Source: Gemmatimonadota bacterium
GTDB lineage: Bacteria > Latescibacterota > UBA2968 > UBA8231
Reading direction: 5' to 3'
Assembly: GCA_009841115.1 (NCBI GenBank)
Contig: VXML01000084.1
Span: forward strand, 1 to 64,000
DNA length: 64,000 nt
Notes under the pieces: model-generated
The model's database searches: none
Seen by the model: only the letters and a program-made list of their open reading frames with translations
What the model was told of the DNA's origin: nothing
Part shown: piece by piece, positions 52,720 through 63,124 of the stretch
Position numbering within the stretch: the stretch's first letter is position 1
Layout of the letters: every line of letters begins with the position of its first letter
Position numbers and translations under genes: made by a program

Positions 52720-52907
52720 TAGCCGAAGTAAGTCGAGTGGTTTTCTTGTAGCAAAGATAGATAATATAACGGACGTTGCGCATCGCCGGAGCCTGTGCGC
52801 GGGGACTGGCGATTCTCCACGCCCTGTTGATGGGGTTTGTTTTACCTTACTTTTTATTGATAAGAAGTTCGCACGCCGCGTATCGAGCGACGAGAGAGGA
52901 AAGCGCT

Positions 52908-53465
52908 ATGCTCAGCCCCAATCCAGCCGTCAAGTTCACCTATGAGGACTACCGGCACACCCCGGAAGACCAGCGCTATGAGTTATTGGACGGAGAATTG
53001 ATCATGGCCCCCGCGCCCAACTTAGGACACCAGCGAATTGACGCCAAATTGGGATGGCGACTCGCTCAATTTGTGGAGGAGAGGGATTTGGGCGAGGTTT
53101 TTTCCGCCCCCTGCGACGTGGTGCTGTCGAACACGGACGTGGTGCAGCCAGACCTGCTGTTCGTCTCCAACGAGCGAGCACACCTGTTACTCGGCGGCGA
53201 TAATGTCCTCGGCGCACCGGATTTGGTCGTCGAAATCCTGTCCCCTTCCACCGCTGGGCGGGACCGGACGCTCAAACGCAGCCTGTATGCAAGACACGGG
53301 GTGAAAGAGTACTGGCTGGTCGATCCAGACGCCCGCACGGTGACGGTGCTGCGGCTCGAAGAGCGTACCTTCGAGGTGGAGGCCATCTACGGCGAGGGAC
53401 AGACGATGACTTCGCCCTCGCTCGTCGGCTTCACCGCTGACCTGAACGAAATTTTCGGCGCGTGA
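52908..53465 (+). CDS. Uma2-family putative endonuclease
   Basis: 185 residues from the ATG at 52908 with a good AGAGAGGAAA upstream; a longer open frame is rejected. Typical Uma2 features: FTYEDYRHTPEDQRYELLDG, ELIMAPAPNLGHQRI, VVQPDLLFVSNER and APDLVVEILSPSTAGRDRTL with KRSLYARHGVKEYWLVDPDA. The Asp, Glu and Lys of this PD-(D/E)XK-like site are all kept. Many bacteria carry multiple copies with no known role. Confidence 0.85.
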   Translation: MLSPNPAVKFTYEDYRHTPEDQRYELLDGELIMAPAPNLGHQRIDAKLGWRLAQFVEERDLGEVFSAPCDVVLSNTDVVQPDLLFVSNERAHLLLGGDNVLGAPDLVVEILSPSTAGRDRTLKRSLYARHGVKEYWLVDPDARTVTVLRLEERTFEVEAIYGEGQTMTSPSLVGFTADLNEIFGA

Positions 53466-53500
53466 TGAACCCTTCGCACTCCCATAGAGAGTATGGCTGA

Positions 53501-55699
53501 ATGGCGAGTGCGACCATGCAGACAACACTTGAACCGCAGACCATAGAAGCCCTTATACACGGCGAATGCGCCGATGTGTTCTCGGCCTTGGGTATGCACC
53601 CGTTAGACGACGGATGGGTCGTGCGCGCGTTCTTGCCCGATGCAGTGAGCGTGCGGGTCGTCGAGCGCGGGGGGCAAAACGCGAGCTTTCCAGCGGCCAA
53701 AATTCATACCGACGGGCTGTTCGAGGCGCAGATCACGGGTCGCAGTACATCCTTTGCCTACCATCTAGAAGTAACAAACGCACAAGGCGAGGTCCGCTGC
53801 TGCCGCGATCCGTACTCATTCTGGCCGCAACTCGCACCCCAAGACCAATACCTCTTCAACGAAGGAACTCACTACCGTGCCTATGAAGTGCTAGGGGCGC
53901 ATCCGCGCTGCATCGACGGGACCGAAGGCACGTATTTCGCAGTGTGGGCACCGAGCGCCCGCCGGGTCAGCGTGGTCGGCGATTTCAATGGCTGGGACGG
54001 TCGGCGGCACTGCATGCGCTCGCTGGGTGCATCCGGTGCCTGGGAACTGTTCATCCCCGAGGTGGGCGCGGGCGCACTCTACAAGTACGAAATCCTCAGC
54101 CGCGCCGGCGATGTGCTGCTCAAGAGCGATCCCTTTGCCTTTGCGACCGAGCCACCGCCCCGCACTGCTTCCGCCGTCTGCCGGAGCGATGCGTTCGCCT
54201 GGGACGACGACGCCTGGATGGCCGAGCGACGGGAACGCAACTGGGTGGAAGCTCCCCTCGCCATCTACGAAGTGCACCTTGGCTCTTGGCGTCGCAACGG
54301 CGATGACTATCTCGACTATCGCACGCTGGCTCACCAATTGGTCCCCCACGTGGCTGAGTTGGGCTTTACCCACATCGAACTAATGCCGGTAGCCGAGCAT
54401 CCCTTCGACGGCTCGTGGGGCTATCAAGGAACGGGGTATTTCGCTCCGAGCGCGCGCTTTGGTACGCCCGAGGATTTCGCCTATTTCATCGACTACTGCC
54501 ATCGCCACGAAATCGGCGTGATTCTCGACTGGGTGCCCGCGCACTTTCCCAGCGACGCCCACGGCTTGGCCCAGTTCGACGGCACCAGCCTCTACGAGCA
54601 CCGCGACCCGCGCCAAGGGCAGCATCCCGATTGGCAGACCTGCATATTCAACTATGGCCGTGCCGAAGTCCGCTCCTTTCTCATTTCCAACGCCCTGTTT
54701 TGGCTCGAACGCTTTCACATCGACGGCCTGCGGGTCGATGCCGTGGCCTCCATGCTCTACCTCGACTACTCGCGCTTAGAAGGGGAATGGGTGCCCAACG
54801 CCTATGGCGGGCGCGAAAACCTCGAAGCCATCGACTTCCTCAAACAACTCAACACGACCGTCGGCGAGCACTATCCCGGTACCTTGGTGATCGCCGAGGA
54901 ATCGACTGCTTGGCCGGAGGTCTCCCGACCGGCTGACGCTGGCGGCCTCGGCTTTGACTTCAAGTGGAATATGGGCTGGATGAACGACGTGCTGCGCTAC
55001 ATGCAGCGCGATCCGATCCACCGCCGCCACCACCAATCCGACCTGACCTTTGGCATGCTCTACGCCTATTGCGAAAACTTCGTGTTGCCGCTGTCGCACG
55101 ACGAGGTGGTACACGGCAAGCGCTCGCTCTTGAGCAAGATGCCCGGCGACGCCTGGCAGCAACTGGCCAACTTGCGCTTGCTCTACGGCTTTATGTACGG
55201 GCACCCAGGCAAGAAGCTGCTTTTTATGGGAGCCGAACTGGCGCAGTGGGAAGAATGGGATCACCAAAGCGAGTTGCACTGGCACCTGCTCGATGACGAG
55301 TCCCATCGCGGCGTCTATCGCTGGCTCTGCGATCTCAACCAACTCTATCGCCGCTGCGCGGCCCTGCACCGCACCGATGCGTCTCCCGCTGGTTTTGAGT
55401 GGATTGACTGCTCGGACGCTGCGCAGAGCATCGCGGCTTTTGTGCGCCGCGCCGAAGACGAAAAACCCCTGATCTTCGCGTGCAATTTTACCCCCGTCCC
55501 CCGAACGGATTACCGGCTCGGATTGCCAGCCGCCGGGCCGTACCGCGAAGTGCTCAACAGCGATGCCGAAATCTACGGCGGCAGTGGCGTGGGTCACAGC
55601 GGCTGGGTGCAAACCGAGAAAGTCGCCTGCCACGGCCGGCCGCATTCGGCGCAGTTGCGCCTACCGCCACTGGGCGTGTTAGTTCTAGAGCCTAGCTAA
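53501..55699 (+). CDS. glgB: 1,4-alpha-glucan branching enzyme
   Basis: 732 residues. A first N-terminal carbohydrate-binding domain ([20 protein letters not shown]) and a second CBM48 domain ([20 protein letters not shown]) lead into a GH13 barrel. Catalytic residues: Asp413 in [12 protein letters not shown] is the nucleophile, Glu466 in VIAEEST is the acid/base, and the third acid is in [30 protein letters not shown] is typical of GlgB. The enzyme moves glucan chains to make the branches of glycogen. No glgA or glgC lies in the window. The next gene begins six bases after it. ATG 53516 is an alternative start. Confidence 0.95.
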   Translation: MASATMQTTLEPQTIEALIHGECADVFSALGMHPLDDGWVVRAFLPDAVSVRVVERGGQNASFPAAKIHTDGLFEAQITGRSTSFAYHLEVTNAQGEVRCCRDPYSFWPQLAPQDQYLFNEGTHYRAYEVLGAHPRCIDGTEGTYFAVWAPSARRVSVVGDFNGWDGRRHCMRSLGASGAWELFIPEVGAGALYKYEILSRAGDVLLKSDPFAFATEPPPRTASAVCRSDAFAWDDDAWMAERRERNWVEAPLAIYEVHLGSWRRNGDDYLDYRTLAHQLVPHVAELGFTHIELMPVAEHPFDGSWGYQGTGYFAPSARFGTPEDFAYFIDYCHRHEIGVILDWVPAHFPSDAHGLAQFDGTSLYEHRDPRQGQHPDWQTCIFNYGRAEVRSFLISNALFWLERFHIDGLRVDAVASMLYLDYSRLEGEWVPNAYGGRENLEAIDFLKQLNTTVGEHYPGTLVIAEESTAWPEVSRPADAGGLGFDFKWNMGWMNDVLRYMQRDPIHRRHHQSDLTFGMLYAYCENFVLPLSHDEVVHGKRSLLSKMPGDAWQQLANLRLLYGFMYGHPGKKLLFMGAELAQWEEWDHQSELHWHLLDDESHRGVYRWLCDLNQLYRRCAALHRTDASPAGFEWIDCSDAAQSIAAFVRRAEDEKPLIFACNFTPVPRTDYRLGLPAAGPYREVLNSDAEIYGGSGVGHSGWVQTEKVACHGRPHSAQLRLPPLGVLVLEPS

Positions 55700-55705
55700 T
55701 TTGCC

Positions 55706-56554
55706 ATGCTTGAGATACTTTCACACGTCGCCAGTGAACTGCGGCGGCTCGGCAAACAGCGCCTCGCGCTGATCGGCGGCGGAGTCTTGGCGAGTGCGGG
55801 TCTAGTCGCGCTGCTGGCACCGCTGCTGGCACCGCACGATCCACTGGCGCAAAACCTCTACGCGCGCTTGCAGCCGCCATCGGCCAGCCACTGGCTGGGA
55901 ACGGACGACTTTGGCCGCGACATCTTCAGCCGCATCGTGTACGGCGCGCGCATCTCGTTGCGGATCGGGCTAGTCGCCATCGCGCTGGCCGCCTCCGCCG
56001 GCACCTTGCTCGGCCTCGTAGCCGGGTATCGCGGCGGGGTCGCCGACATGCTCATCATGCGGCTGATGGACCTGATGCTGGCGTTTCCCAGCATCCTCTT
56101 GGCCATTGCCATCGTCGCCGTCATCGGGCCGGGCATCGACAATGCCATTCTCGCCGTCAGCATCGTGTTGGTACCGCAATTTGCCCGCCTCATGCGCTCG
56201 TCCGTATTGACCGTGCGCGAGGCCACCTACGTCGAGGCCGCACGCGCACTAGGGGCAAGCGAATCGCGGCTGCTGTTCTATAGCATCTTGCCCAACTGCA
56301 CGGTTCCCCTCATCGTGCAAGCCACGCTCAGCTTGGGCACGGCCATCCTCGACGCGGCCGGATTGAGCTTTTTGGGATTGGGAGCCCAGCCACCGACTCC
56401 CGAGTGGGGAGCCATGCTATCCGGCGGACGCGAACTGCTCTTGCAAGCGCCCTGGGTCATGGCCTTTCCCGGACTGGCTATTTTCGCGGTCGTCCTCGCA
56501 CTAAACCTCTTTGGCGACGGGCTTAGAGACGCCTTGGATCCCAAAATCACCTAA
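55706..56554 (+). CDS. DppC/OppC-type ABC transporter permease
   Basis: 282 residues, six or so transmembrane helices. The N-terminal segment has HWLGTDDFGRDIFSRIVYGA, the DppC signature, and the EAA loop appears as YVEAARALGASESRLLFYSI. The family partner DppB, the binding protein and the two ATPases are all missing from the window. It is translated right after glgB. Peptide or nickel transport is the family role; as an orphan here its partners must lie elsewhere. Confidence 0.88.
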   Translation: MLEILSHVASELRRLGKQRLALIGGGVLASAGLVALLAPLLAPHDPLAQNLYARLQPPSASHWLGTDDFGRDIFSRIVYGARISLRIGLVAIALAASAGTLLGLVAGYRGGVADMLIMRLMDLMLAFPSILLAIAIVAVIGPGIDNAILAVSIVLVPQFARLMRSSVLTVREATYVEAARALGASESRLLFYSILPNCTVPLIVQATLSLGTAILDAAGLSFLGLGAQPPTPEWGAMLSGGRELLLQAPWVMAFPGLAIFAVVLALNLFGDGLRDALDPKIT

Positions 56555-56570
56555 TGGGGAGTTGAGAATT

Positions 56571-58454
56571 ATGAAAAATACCCTCTCCCTACTCTGCGTC
56601 CTCGCACTGTCAGTGGGCGGCTGCGCGGGCCTGCGGGGCACTAAAGCGCCTGCATCCGCAGGGCTGACGGCCTCCGATCAAGCCATGCAGTACTTCGTCA
56701 AGGCCAAAGTCTTTGAAGCTCAATATAACTACCTCGGCGCAATAGTCGCCCTGCGCAACGCAGCCGATCTCGACCCGACCTCGCCCACTATCTACGCCCG
56801 TCTCGCTTACAATTATCAGCGCATCGACGATCCCCACATGGCCGTCCATTTTGCCCTCAAGGGCTTGGCATTGGACGGCAGCCAAGTGCGGTTGCGCCGT
56901 CTGCTGATTCGCATCTTGGAGAGCGAAGGCGAGCGCGAGGATGCCATCGGCCACGTTGAAGAGTTGCTGCGCTACGAGCCAGACAATTGGCCGCTCTACC
57001 GCCACTTGGCCTATCTCTATTTTGAAACGGGCCAAGCCGAGCGCGTCGCTCCGCTCTTCAAGGAGGTGCTCGCCCAAGAGCAAGTGCCGCCGGAGGTCAA
57101 GGTAGATATAGCCGGCATTTTTTCGCGCATCAACCAGCAAAAAGAGGCCGAGCGCATTTATCGCCGCGTCCTCGCGGCCGACCCTATGGTCGAGGACGCT
57201 TGGTTGGGTCTGGCTGAGCTCAAGCTGTCACAGGGACATCGCCACGAGGCCATTGCCATCTACCGCGAGGCCGCCGGCCACCGGCCCGACAGCAGCATCC
57301 CCTACCACTTGGCGCGGCTGATGCTCACCGAGCGCGACCTAGAGGACATCCTCGTCGAAGAGGGTGCCGAAGTGCTCTACCACTTGGGAGTAGCCCTGTC
57401 CGAGGCCGGCCAGTACGACCAAGCGACGTTGGTCTTTAAGCGCATCGTCGAGATGCAGCCCCAAACGGTCGAGCAGTGGACCGACCTAGCGCGCCATTAC
57501 ATCTACTTGGAGGACTACGACTCGGCCACCGCCGTCCTCAGCCAAGCGGCAGAGGCCATGCCCGACAGCAGCGAGATCTACCTGTACTGGGGGATGGCCC
57601 TCGAAAGCACTGAGCGCTACGACGAGGCTATCGCCGTGTACCAGCGCGGCCTTGAATACCTGCCCGACGCGGTTGAGATATATCTGTACTGGGGACTCGC
57701 CCTAGAGCAACAAGACGCTTGGGCAGAGGCGATAGAAGTCTATAGCCAAGCCCTTGCAGCATCCCCAGGCCACGCCGCACTGCACGTGCAATGGGGCATC
57801 AGCCTCGGGCGACAGGGACAGTGGGAAGACGCGCTGGCCCAATACGAAACAGCGGCCTCACTCGACCCTGCGTATAGCCCAACCTTTCTGCACTGGGGCA
57901 TCGCTTTAGAGGAACTAGAGCACTGGGAAGTGGCCCTTGAGAAGCTGAATCAGGCCGTTGCCCTCGCCAACGACAAGAGCCGCGTGCTCTTTTACCTCGG
58001 AGCGTGCTACGAACAGGCTTCGCGCAAACTGGGCCGCGACGAGTACTTCGACCGCGCCGTAGAGACCTTCCAACGCCTGTTGGAGATCAAGCCAAACGAT
58101 GCGTACGCACTCAACTACCTCGGCTACATGTACGCGGACAAGGGCGTGCGGCTGACAGAAGCAGTCGCGCTCTTGGAGAAGGCGATCGCGCTCGAACCGG
58201 ACAACAGCGCGTTCCTCGACAGCATCGGCTGGGCCTATTTCCGCCTCGGCGAGCTAGCACAGGCCGAACAATACCTGCAACAAGCCTTAGAGCAGATGGA
58301 CGAGGGCGACCCCGAGGAGCAGGCCGTGATCTTCGACCACGCCGGCGACATTGCCAGTTCCCTCGGTAAAATGGACGAGGCGCGCGCACATTGGCAAAAG
58401 GTCCTGGAACTCGCGCCGGACAACGAAGAGGTCCAGCGCAAGCTGCTGCCGTGA
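56571..58454 (+). CDS. Large TPR-repeat lipoprotein
   Basis: 627 residues from the ATG at 56571, chosen for its lipoprotein signal (LCVLALSVGGCAG) and a GGGGAG upstream. About 14 tetratricopeptide repeats fill the rest, for example YFVKAKVFEAQYNYLGAIVA, LYWGMALESTERYDEAIAVY and LYWGLALEQQDAWAEAIEVY. Each of several units begins with the unusual Y-L-Y-W-G. It overlaps the next gene by one base (TGATG), so the LolB-like protein is coupled to it. Probably an outer-membrane-linked scaffold. Confidence 0.82.
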   Translation: MKNTLSLLCVLALSVGGCAGLRGTKAPASAGLTASDQAMQYFVKAKVFEAQYNYLGAIVALRNAADLDPTSPTIYARLAYNYQRIDDPHMAVHFALKGLALDGSQVRLRRLLIRILESEGEREDAIGHVEELLRYEPDNWPLYRHLAYLYFETGQAERVAPLFKEVLAQEQVPPEVKVDIAGIFSRINQQKEAERIYRRVLAADPMVEDAWLGLAELKLSQGHRHEAIAIYREAAGHRPDSSIPYHLARLMLTERDLEDILVEEGAEVLYHLGVALSEAGQYDQATLVFKRIVEMQPQTVEQWTDLARHYIYLEDYDSATAVLSQAAEAMPDSSEIYLYWGMALESTERYDEAIAVYQRGLEYLPDAVEIYLYWGLALEQQDAWAEAIEVYSQALAASPGHAALHVQWGISLGRQGQWEDALAQYETAASLDPAYSPTFLHWGIALEELEHWEVALEKLNQAVALANDKSRVLFYLGACYEQASRKLGRDEYFDRAVETFQRLLEIKPNDAYALNYLGYMYADKGVRLTEAVALLEKAIALEPDNSAFLDSIGWAYFRLGELAQAEQYLQQALEQMDEGDPEEQAVIFDHAGDIASSLGKMDEARAHWQKVLELAPDNEEVQRKLLP

Positions 58455-59212
58455 TGCATACTTCGCGCTCGGGGCACCCCCGAAATTTCCAGACAGTTTA
58501 CAAATGGTTTGCGCTCTGTGCCCTCGCGCTAGCTTGCGCGCCACCGCTGGTAGTGCGGGAAGGCTGGGATGCGACCCAAGGACCGGCTGCCTTGCTCGCC
58601 GCTTCGACATCCCTCGCCCAGTTCGCAGATCTGACGGCAGAAGCGGCCATTGAACTGCGTCGCGGCGAGATGCGCGATCGGGGGACGGCCCTCGTGCAGC
58701 TAGTCAATCCAGATCTCTTCCGCGTCGAAGTACGCGGCCCTTTCTTTACACACATCTTTACCGCTCTCCTCGAAGGAGACAGCCTAACCGTGTACGGCCG
58801 GGGCATGGACCAGCCCTTAAAAGGATCGGTGCATGGCCGACTGCTAACCACGTTGACCGGACTAGATTTGGGGTCCTACGACCTGCGCTACGCCTTGCTC
58901 GGCTTCGTCGAGCCAGATTCCATCGTTGAGCCGGTCGAATACCCGCACGCCGACCACGCGGTGGTTGCGCTCGCGGGAGGACGGCAGGCGTGGCTGGACC
59001 TGCGCCGCGGCTTGGTGCTGCGCGAGAGTATCCCCCTACCCGAGGGCGAAGTCCTACTCCGCGAGCTAAAAGAATACCGGCGGGAGCAAGCGCTCTATCT
59101 GCCGCGCCGGGTAGAAATTCGTCAGCGCGATATCTTGCTGGCATTGTCCTATAAAAACTACGCTTTCAATCGCGGCCTAGATGCCGAACAGTTGCGACGG
59201 GGTATGCCTTAA
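58454..59212 (+). CDS. LolB/DUF4292-like lipoprotein
   Basis: 252 residues from the ATG at 58454, which overlaps the preceding stop (TGATG). A longer upstream frame is rejected. The signal ends at a lipobox (ALALACAPP). The rest resembles DUF4292/LolB: FADLTAEAAIELRRGEMRDR, GTALVQLVNPDLFRVEVRG, TGLDLGSYDLRYALLGF and LREYR-type ends. It may carry lipoproteins to the outer membrane in place of LolB. It has the same operon context as the TPR gene. Confidence 0.65.
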   Translation: MHTSRSGHPRNFQTVYKWFALCALALACAPPLVVREGWDATQGPAALLAASTSLAQFADLTAEAAIELRRGEMRDRGTALVQLVNPDLFRVEVRGPFFTHIFTALLEGDSLTVYGRGMDQPLKGSVHGRLLTTLTGLDLGSYDLRYALLGFVEPDSIVEPVEYPHADHAVVALAGGRQAWLDLRRGLVLRESIPLPEGEVLLRELKEYRREQALYLPRRVEIRQRDILLALSYKNYAFNRGLDAEQLRRGMP

Positions 59213-59278
59213 AACGGGGTGTGGTGACATAAGATAGAGGTGGCCTCCCTCTTAGCAGCCAAACGGAGCAAAAGACAA

Positions 59279-61819
59279 GTGAACCCTAGCTTGAGACATT
59301 TGCTGATCGCTTGCTGCATTGCCCTCTGCGCATTCTCCACGCTTGGAGCCCAAGCATTTCTCTGCGCCGGACACGCGCCGAACGAGCCGCTGTCTGCCGC
59401 CAAAATTGCCAGCGAGGTGCGGCTGCCCGTGCTGCCCGCTAGAGGCTCAATCTACGTCCTGACGGTCTTCGCCCGCTTCGCCGATGAAGAACCTACACCC
59501 GTGCCCAAGTGGGCTGACCAGCTCTTTGACCCCGAGCGCGAGGGGAGCTTTGCCCACTTCTATCACGCGATGTCCTTCGGTCAACTCGCAATCGCCGGCG
59601 AGGTGCTGCCGCAACGCTTGGCCGCCTCACAAGCAGCATCCGCCTATTTGGCCGACGCCCCGGACCAGCGCGGTCGCTACGGAGATTTCGCGCGCGAAAT
59701 CCTCGCCCAAGTCGATGCCCGAATCGACTTGGCGCGCTTTGACAACGACGGCCCCGACGGCGTTCCTAACTCCGGCGACGACGACGGCTGGGTCGATTAT
59801 ATCTTCATCAACATGCAGTCGGTGCCCAACGGCTTTTTGTTTGGCTCGGCGACGGGGTTGGCGAGCTTGGGCTTGGAAGAAAAGCCTTTTGTATCCCGGG
59901 CGCTTGGCCCCGACGGCAGCCCCATCCGCGTCAGCGGTTTGCCATCGCAGGGAGCGATTCAAGAGACCGGCAATTTCGCCCAGACCGTGGGGGTGATGGC
60001 CCATGAGTTTGGGCACAGCCTAGGACTACCCGATTTTTTCGACACCTCCTTCCTCAAAAACCCCACCCAGAATCCGGCCGAAGACAGCGCCGGCATTGGC
60101 TGCTGGGGATTAATGGGCTGGGGAGCGCATGGCTGGGATGGCATGAGCGGTCCAGTGGCCTTCAGCGCCCGCAGTCTAGAGCAATTGGGTTGGATCGGCG
60201 CGAAAAACGAGCGGCTGATCTTGGTCGAGCGCGACAGTTGGGATCTGCGGGTGCGCGATTTGTACTCCGGCGGTGCGATATACAAAATTCCGTTGCGCGC
60301 TGAGACGCCGAATAATAACACCTTGTGGACGGAATACTTGCTGCTGGAATATCGCGGGCGGGAAAACTACTACCACCGAGGCGAGCCTGCCGCTGGGCTG
60401 CTGGTCTGGCACGTCCGGCCCCAAGTCTTTGACAACGACGACGAGCGACGCAAACACCTCGACCTAGTTGCAGCCGACGGTCAATACGCCGACGCCGGCT
60501 TTCCCCTAGGCCAGACAGCCGACCGCTTCGCCGGCCGCGACAATCTCGACTTCTGGGCACACGACGCTTCTTACGCCCGCGCCCGGGGCGGCAATCTCGG
60601 CGACGCGAGCGATCTATTCGATGGAGTGCGCTATCGCCGCCTCGCCATCGAGACCAATCCCTCGACACTCGCTACGCCGACGCTCAGCCAAGCGACCACG
60701 GGCCTGACCCTGCAAAATATGCGGCCGGACGGCGACGGATTGGCACTAGATGTGGTGATGCCGCGCTGGGGCGGGATATTGCGCGAGGAAGTGCATTGGG
60801 CGGGTGAGGTGCTGATTGATGGCGATCTGACGGTTGCGCCCACCGGCCGACTCGTGGTTTTCCGCAATACCCAGATCAGGGTGGCCGGATCGGACCGCCT
60901 GCAGACGGGGTTGAATCCAGAACGGACCGAACTCCACATACACGGCGACTTCGTCATCCGCTCGGCCGCAATCTCGCAGATAGCCAATACCCTGCACATC
61001 CACCCCGATACCACGCGCTTTCTAGCCGCGGTCCCGGGAGAGCAATGGGCCGGGATTTTTATCGCGCCAAGCCCGACGAGCGAACTGACCTTTCCCATCG
61101 GCAGCTACGAGATTGTTGACGCAGTGCGCGGCCTAGTGGTCGAAGGAGTACCTGCGGCGGAAAATTTGGTCATTCACGGCTTTCTCTCCGCCCAAGCCGA
61201 GGAAGCCGCGGGCCGCGGCACCTTTGCTCCAGGGGTGCGAATCCCACTGGCCTTGAAGGTCGAAAACCACTCGCCGCTCACCTTTCTCGCCAATGTGCGC
61301 GCTTTTATCGAGTGGAATAACCCGCTGCTGCATCCGTCCAGCGGTGCTGGCCGGTCGCGCACTGTTTCCTTTCCCCCTGGCGAAAAGAACGTCTTCTTCT
61401 TCGGCCCAGACCCAACCCTGAGTGAGGAGGCTACACCCGGAACGGAAGTGAAGTTTACAGTACACGTCGAAAAAGACGGCGTTCCGATATGGTGGGATAC
61501 CTTTGCGATCGTTGTGGCTGGCGCACCGACCGCCTTGCCGAACGACTTCGCGCTGTTGCACAATTTCCCCAATCCCTTCAACGCAGAGACGCAAATTGCC
61601 TACCGCTTGCCGCGAGAGGCGCAAGTGCGGCTGACTGTACTCAACGCCATCGGCCAGCCGGTGCGCCAATTAGTCAACGCTATGCAGGCGGCGGGGACGC
61701 ACTGGGTGACCTGGGGTGGCCAAGACGACCGGGGTAGTCCCGTGGCGACGGGCATTTATTTTTGTCAGTTCGCCGCTGGTCCCTTCTATCAAGTGCGGCC
61801 GATGGTTCTACTCAAATAG
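59279..61819 (+). CDS. M6-family metalloprotease with a C-terminal FlgD/T9SS-like domain
   Basis: 846 residues. The GTG at 59279 with GGAG ten bases upstream gives a clean signal peptide (HLLIACCIALCAFSTLGAQA); an in-frame GTG 39 bases earlier is the alternative. The immune-inhibitor-A-type catalytic core has His242-Glu243 and His246 in HEFGHSLGLPDFFD, and Glu243 is the catalytic base. GSIYVLTVFARFADEEPTP and WGLMGWGAHGW are typical. The last 80 residues are a FlgD-like Ig domain (PNPFNAETQIAYRLPREAQV, GTHWVTWGGQDDRG, VATGIYFCQF), the kind that carries type IX sorting signals in FCB bacteria. Confidence 0.88.
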   Translation: MNPSLRHLLIACCIALCAFSTLGAQAFLCAGHAPNEPLSAAKIASEVRLPVLPARGSIYVLTVFARFADEEPTPVPKWADQLFDPEREGSFAHFYHAMSFGQLAIAGEVLPQRLAASQAASAYLADAPDQRGRYGDFAREILAQVDARIDLARFDNDGPDGVPNSGDDDGWVDYIFINMQSVPNGFLFGSATGLASLGLEEKPFVSRALGPDGSPIRVSGLPSQGAIQETGNFAQTVGVMAHEFGHSLGLPDFFDTSFLKNPTQNPAEDSAGIGCWGLMGWGAHGWDGMSGPVAFSARSLEQLGWIGAKNERLILVERDSWDLRVRDLYSGGAIYKIPLRAETPNNNTLWTEYLLLEYRGRENYYHRGEPAAGLLVWHVRPQVFDNDDERRKHLDLVAADGQYADAGFPLGQTADRFAGRDNLDFWAHDASYARARGGNLGDASDLFDGVRYRRLAIETNPSTLATPTLSQATTGLTLQNMRPDGDGLALDVVMPRWGGILREEVHWAGEVLIDGDLTVAPTGRLVVFRNTQIRVAGSDRLQTGLNPERTELHIHGDFVIRSAAISQIANTLHIHPDTTRFLAAVPGEQWAGIFIAPSPTSELTFPIGSYEIVDAVRGLVVEGVPAAENLVIHGFLSAQAEEAAGRGTFAPGVRIPLALKVENHSPLTFLANVRAFIEWNNPLLHPSSGAGRSRTVSFPPGEKNVFFFGPDPTLSEEATPGTEVKFTVHVEKDGVPIWWDTFAIVVAGAPTALPNDFALLHNFPNPFNAETQIAYRLPREAQVRLTVLNAIGQPVRQLVNAMQAAGTHWVTWGGQDDRGSPVATGIYFCQFAAGPFYQVRPMVLLK

Positions 61820-61830
61820 CACTGAATCGT

Positions 61831-61860
61831 TTGACAGTTTTAGGCCCTCATGCGTACTTA
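61831..61860 (+). promoter_or_regulatory. Possible promoter of the Gfo/Idh/MocA gene
   Basis: A perfect TTGACA at 61831-61836 is followed by TACTTA at 61855-61860 after 18 bases. GGGGAGG lies seven bases before the ATG at 61902. Confidence 0.35.
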
Positions 61861-61901
61861 GAAGAGGGTATTTCAATCATACATTTCGGGGAGGAAATTC
61901 C

Positions 61902-63038
61902 ATGAGCAAACTCAAAGTAGGCATGATCGGCGGCGGCGGCTCCGATTCCTTCTTTGGCATGGTCCACAACCGCGCCATCGCACTCGACGCCAGCCGCGAG
62001 TTGGTCGCTGGCGCGTTGCGCTCCAACCCAGAGGCGGCCATGCGCGCGGCCGACGACTACGGCATCGAGGGCTATCCCACCTATCAGGCGCTGTTAGAGG
62101 CGGTGCAAAGCGGCGAGCAAGCCCTCGATTACGTCACCATCGTCACGCCCAACTTCGCCCACTACGAGCCAGCCAAAGCCTTTTTGCAGGCTGGCATCCC
62201 AGTGCTCTGCGAAAAGCCCATAACCATGACGGTTGCCGAAGCCGAAAATTTGGCCCAAATCGTCGAGCGCGAGCAGGTGCCCTTTGTGCTGGCCCATACC
62301 TATACGGGCCATCCTATGATGATGCTGGCCAAGGAAATGATCCACAGCGGCGAGATCGGCCAAGTTCGCAAGGTGGTTTCCTGGTACAATCAAGGCTGGC
62401 TGGCCACGGCCCTCGAACAGACCGGCCAGCAGCAGGCGTCCTGGCGCACCGATCCCGCGCGCACGGGCATTTCCAATTGCGGCGGCGACATTGGCACGCA
62501 CGCCTTTATCGCCGCGACTTGGGTGACCGGGCTGTCCGTCGAGCGGGTCTCGGCACGGCTCAACACCTTTGTCGAAGGCCGCGTACTCGACGACGACTTC
62601 AACGTAATCGGCGAGTTGGAAAACGGCGGCACCGCGCTGATCACGGCCACGCAGATCGCGGTTGGCTACCGCAACGACAATGGCTTCCGCGTCTTCGGCA
62701 CCACAGGCTCCCTCGAATGGCATCAGGAGCGGGCCGAATGCCTGCTGGTGCGCCACGGCGATGGCCGCGACATGACCTACTGGATTGGCGCTGAATTCGA
62801 CCTGCCCGCGTCGGTCGCCTCGTACTTGCGGGTCCCCTCGGGACACCACGAAGACTTCTTCCCGGCCCTCGCCAACCTCCATACCACCATCGAGCGGCTC
62901 ATCCGCACGCGCCGTGGCGAACAAGATGTGCCCGCGGCCTTTCCGCATCCGGGCGTGGAGGAGGGCGTAGCAGGTATGAAATTCGTCGCAGCCGCAGTAG
63001 AATCCTCCAACAACAGCGGTGCGTGGACGCAGGTTTAG
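61902..63038 (+). CDS. Gfo/Idh/MocA family oxidoreductase
   Basis: 378 residues from the ATG at 61902; a longer open frame upstream is rejected because GGGGAGGAAATTCC precedes this ATG. The Rossmann opening is KVGMIGGGGSDSFFGMVHNR. VPVLCEKPITMTVAEAENL has the conserved Glu-Lys-Pro. SWRTDPARTGISNCGGDIGT carries the usual C-terminal domain segment with the catalytic Asp-Ile-Gly region. GFRVFGTTGSLEWHQERAE closes the domain. The substrate, probably a sugar or inositol, is unknown. Confidence 0.9.
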   Translation: MSKLKVGMIGGGGSDSFFGMVHNRAIALDASRELVAGALRSNPEAAMRAADDYGIEGYPTYQALLEAVQSGEQALDYVTIVTPNFAHYEPAKAFLQAGIPVLCEKPITMTVAEAENLAQIVEREQVPFVLAHTYTGHPMMMLAKEMIHSGEIGQVRKVVSWYNQGWLATALEQTGQQQASWRTDPARTGISNCGGDIGTHAFIAATWVTGLSVERVSARLNTFVEGRVLDDDFNVIGELENGGTALITATQIAVGYRNDNGFRVFGTTGSLEWHQERAECLLVRHGDGRDMTYWIGAEFDLPASVASYLRVPSGHHEDFFPALANLHTTIERLIRTRRGEQDVPAAFPHPGVEEGVAGMKFVAAAVESSNNSGAWTQV

Positions 63039-63124
63039 CGCGGCGCATCGCTTTTTGAAACTATGTAGGCTCTATGTGAGTTCTAAAGATGGAGCTCCAT
63101 AAACCCTTTTCAGGAGAATCTTCC

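Noticed and set aside
54776..55645. 289-codon reverse frame opposite glgB
   Set aside because: glgB catalytic residues lie in the forward frame and the reverse product matches no family.
62094..62948. 284-codon reverse frame opposite the Gfo/Idh/MocA gene
   Set aside because: The forward oxidoreductase motifs are clear; the reverse frame looks like an antisense shadow.
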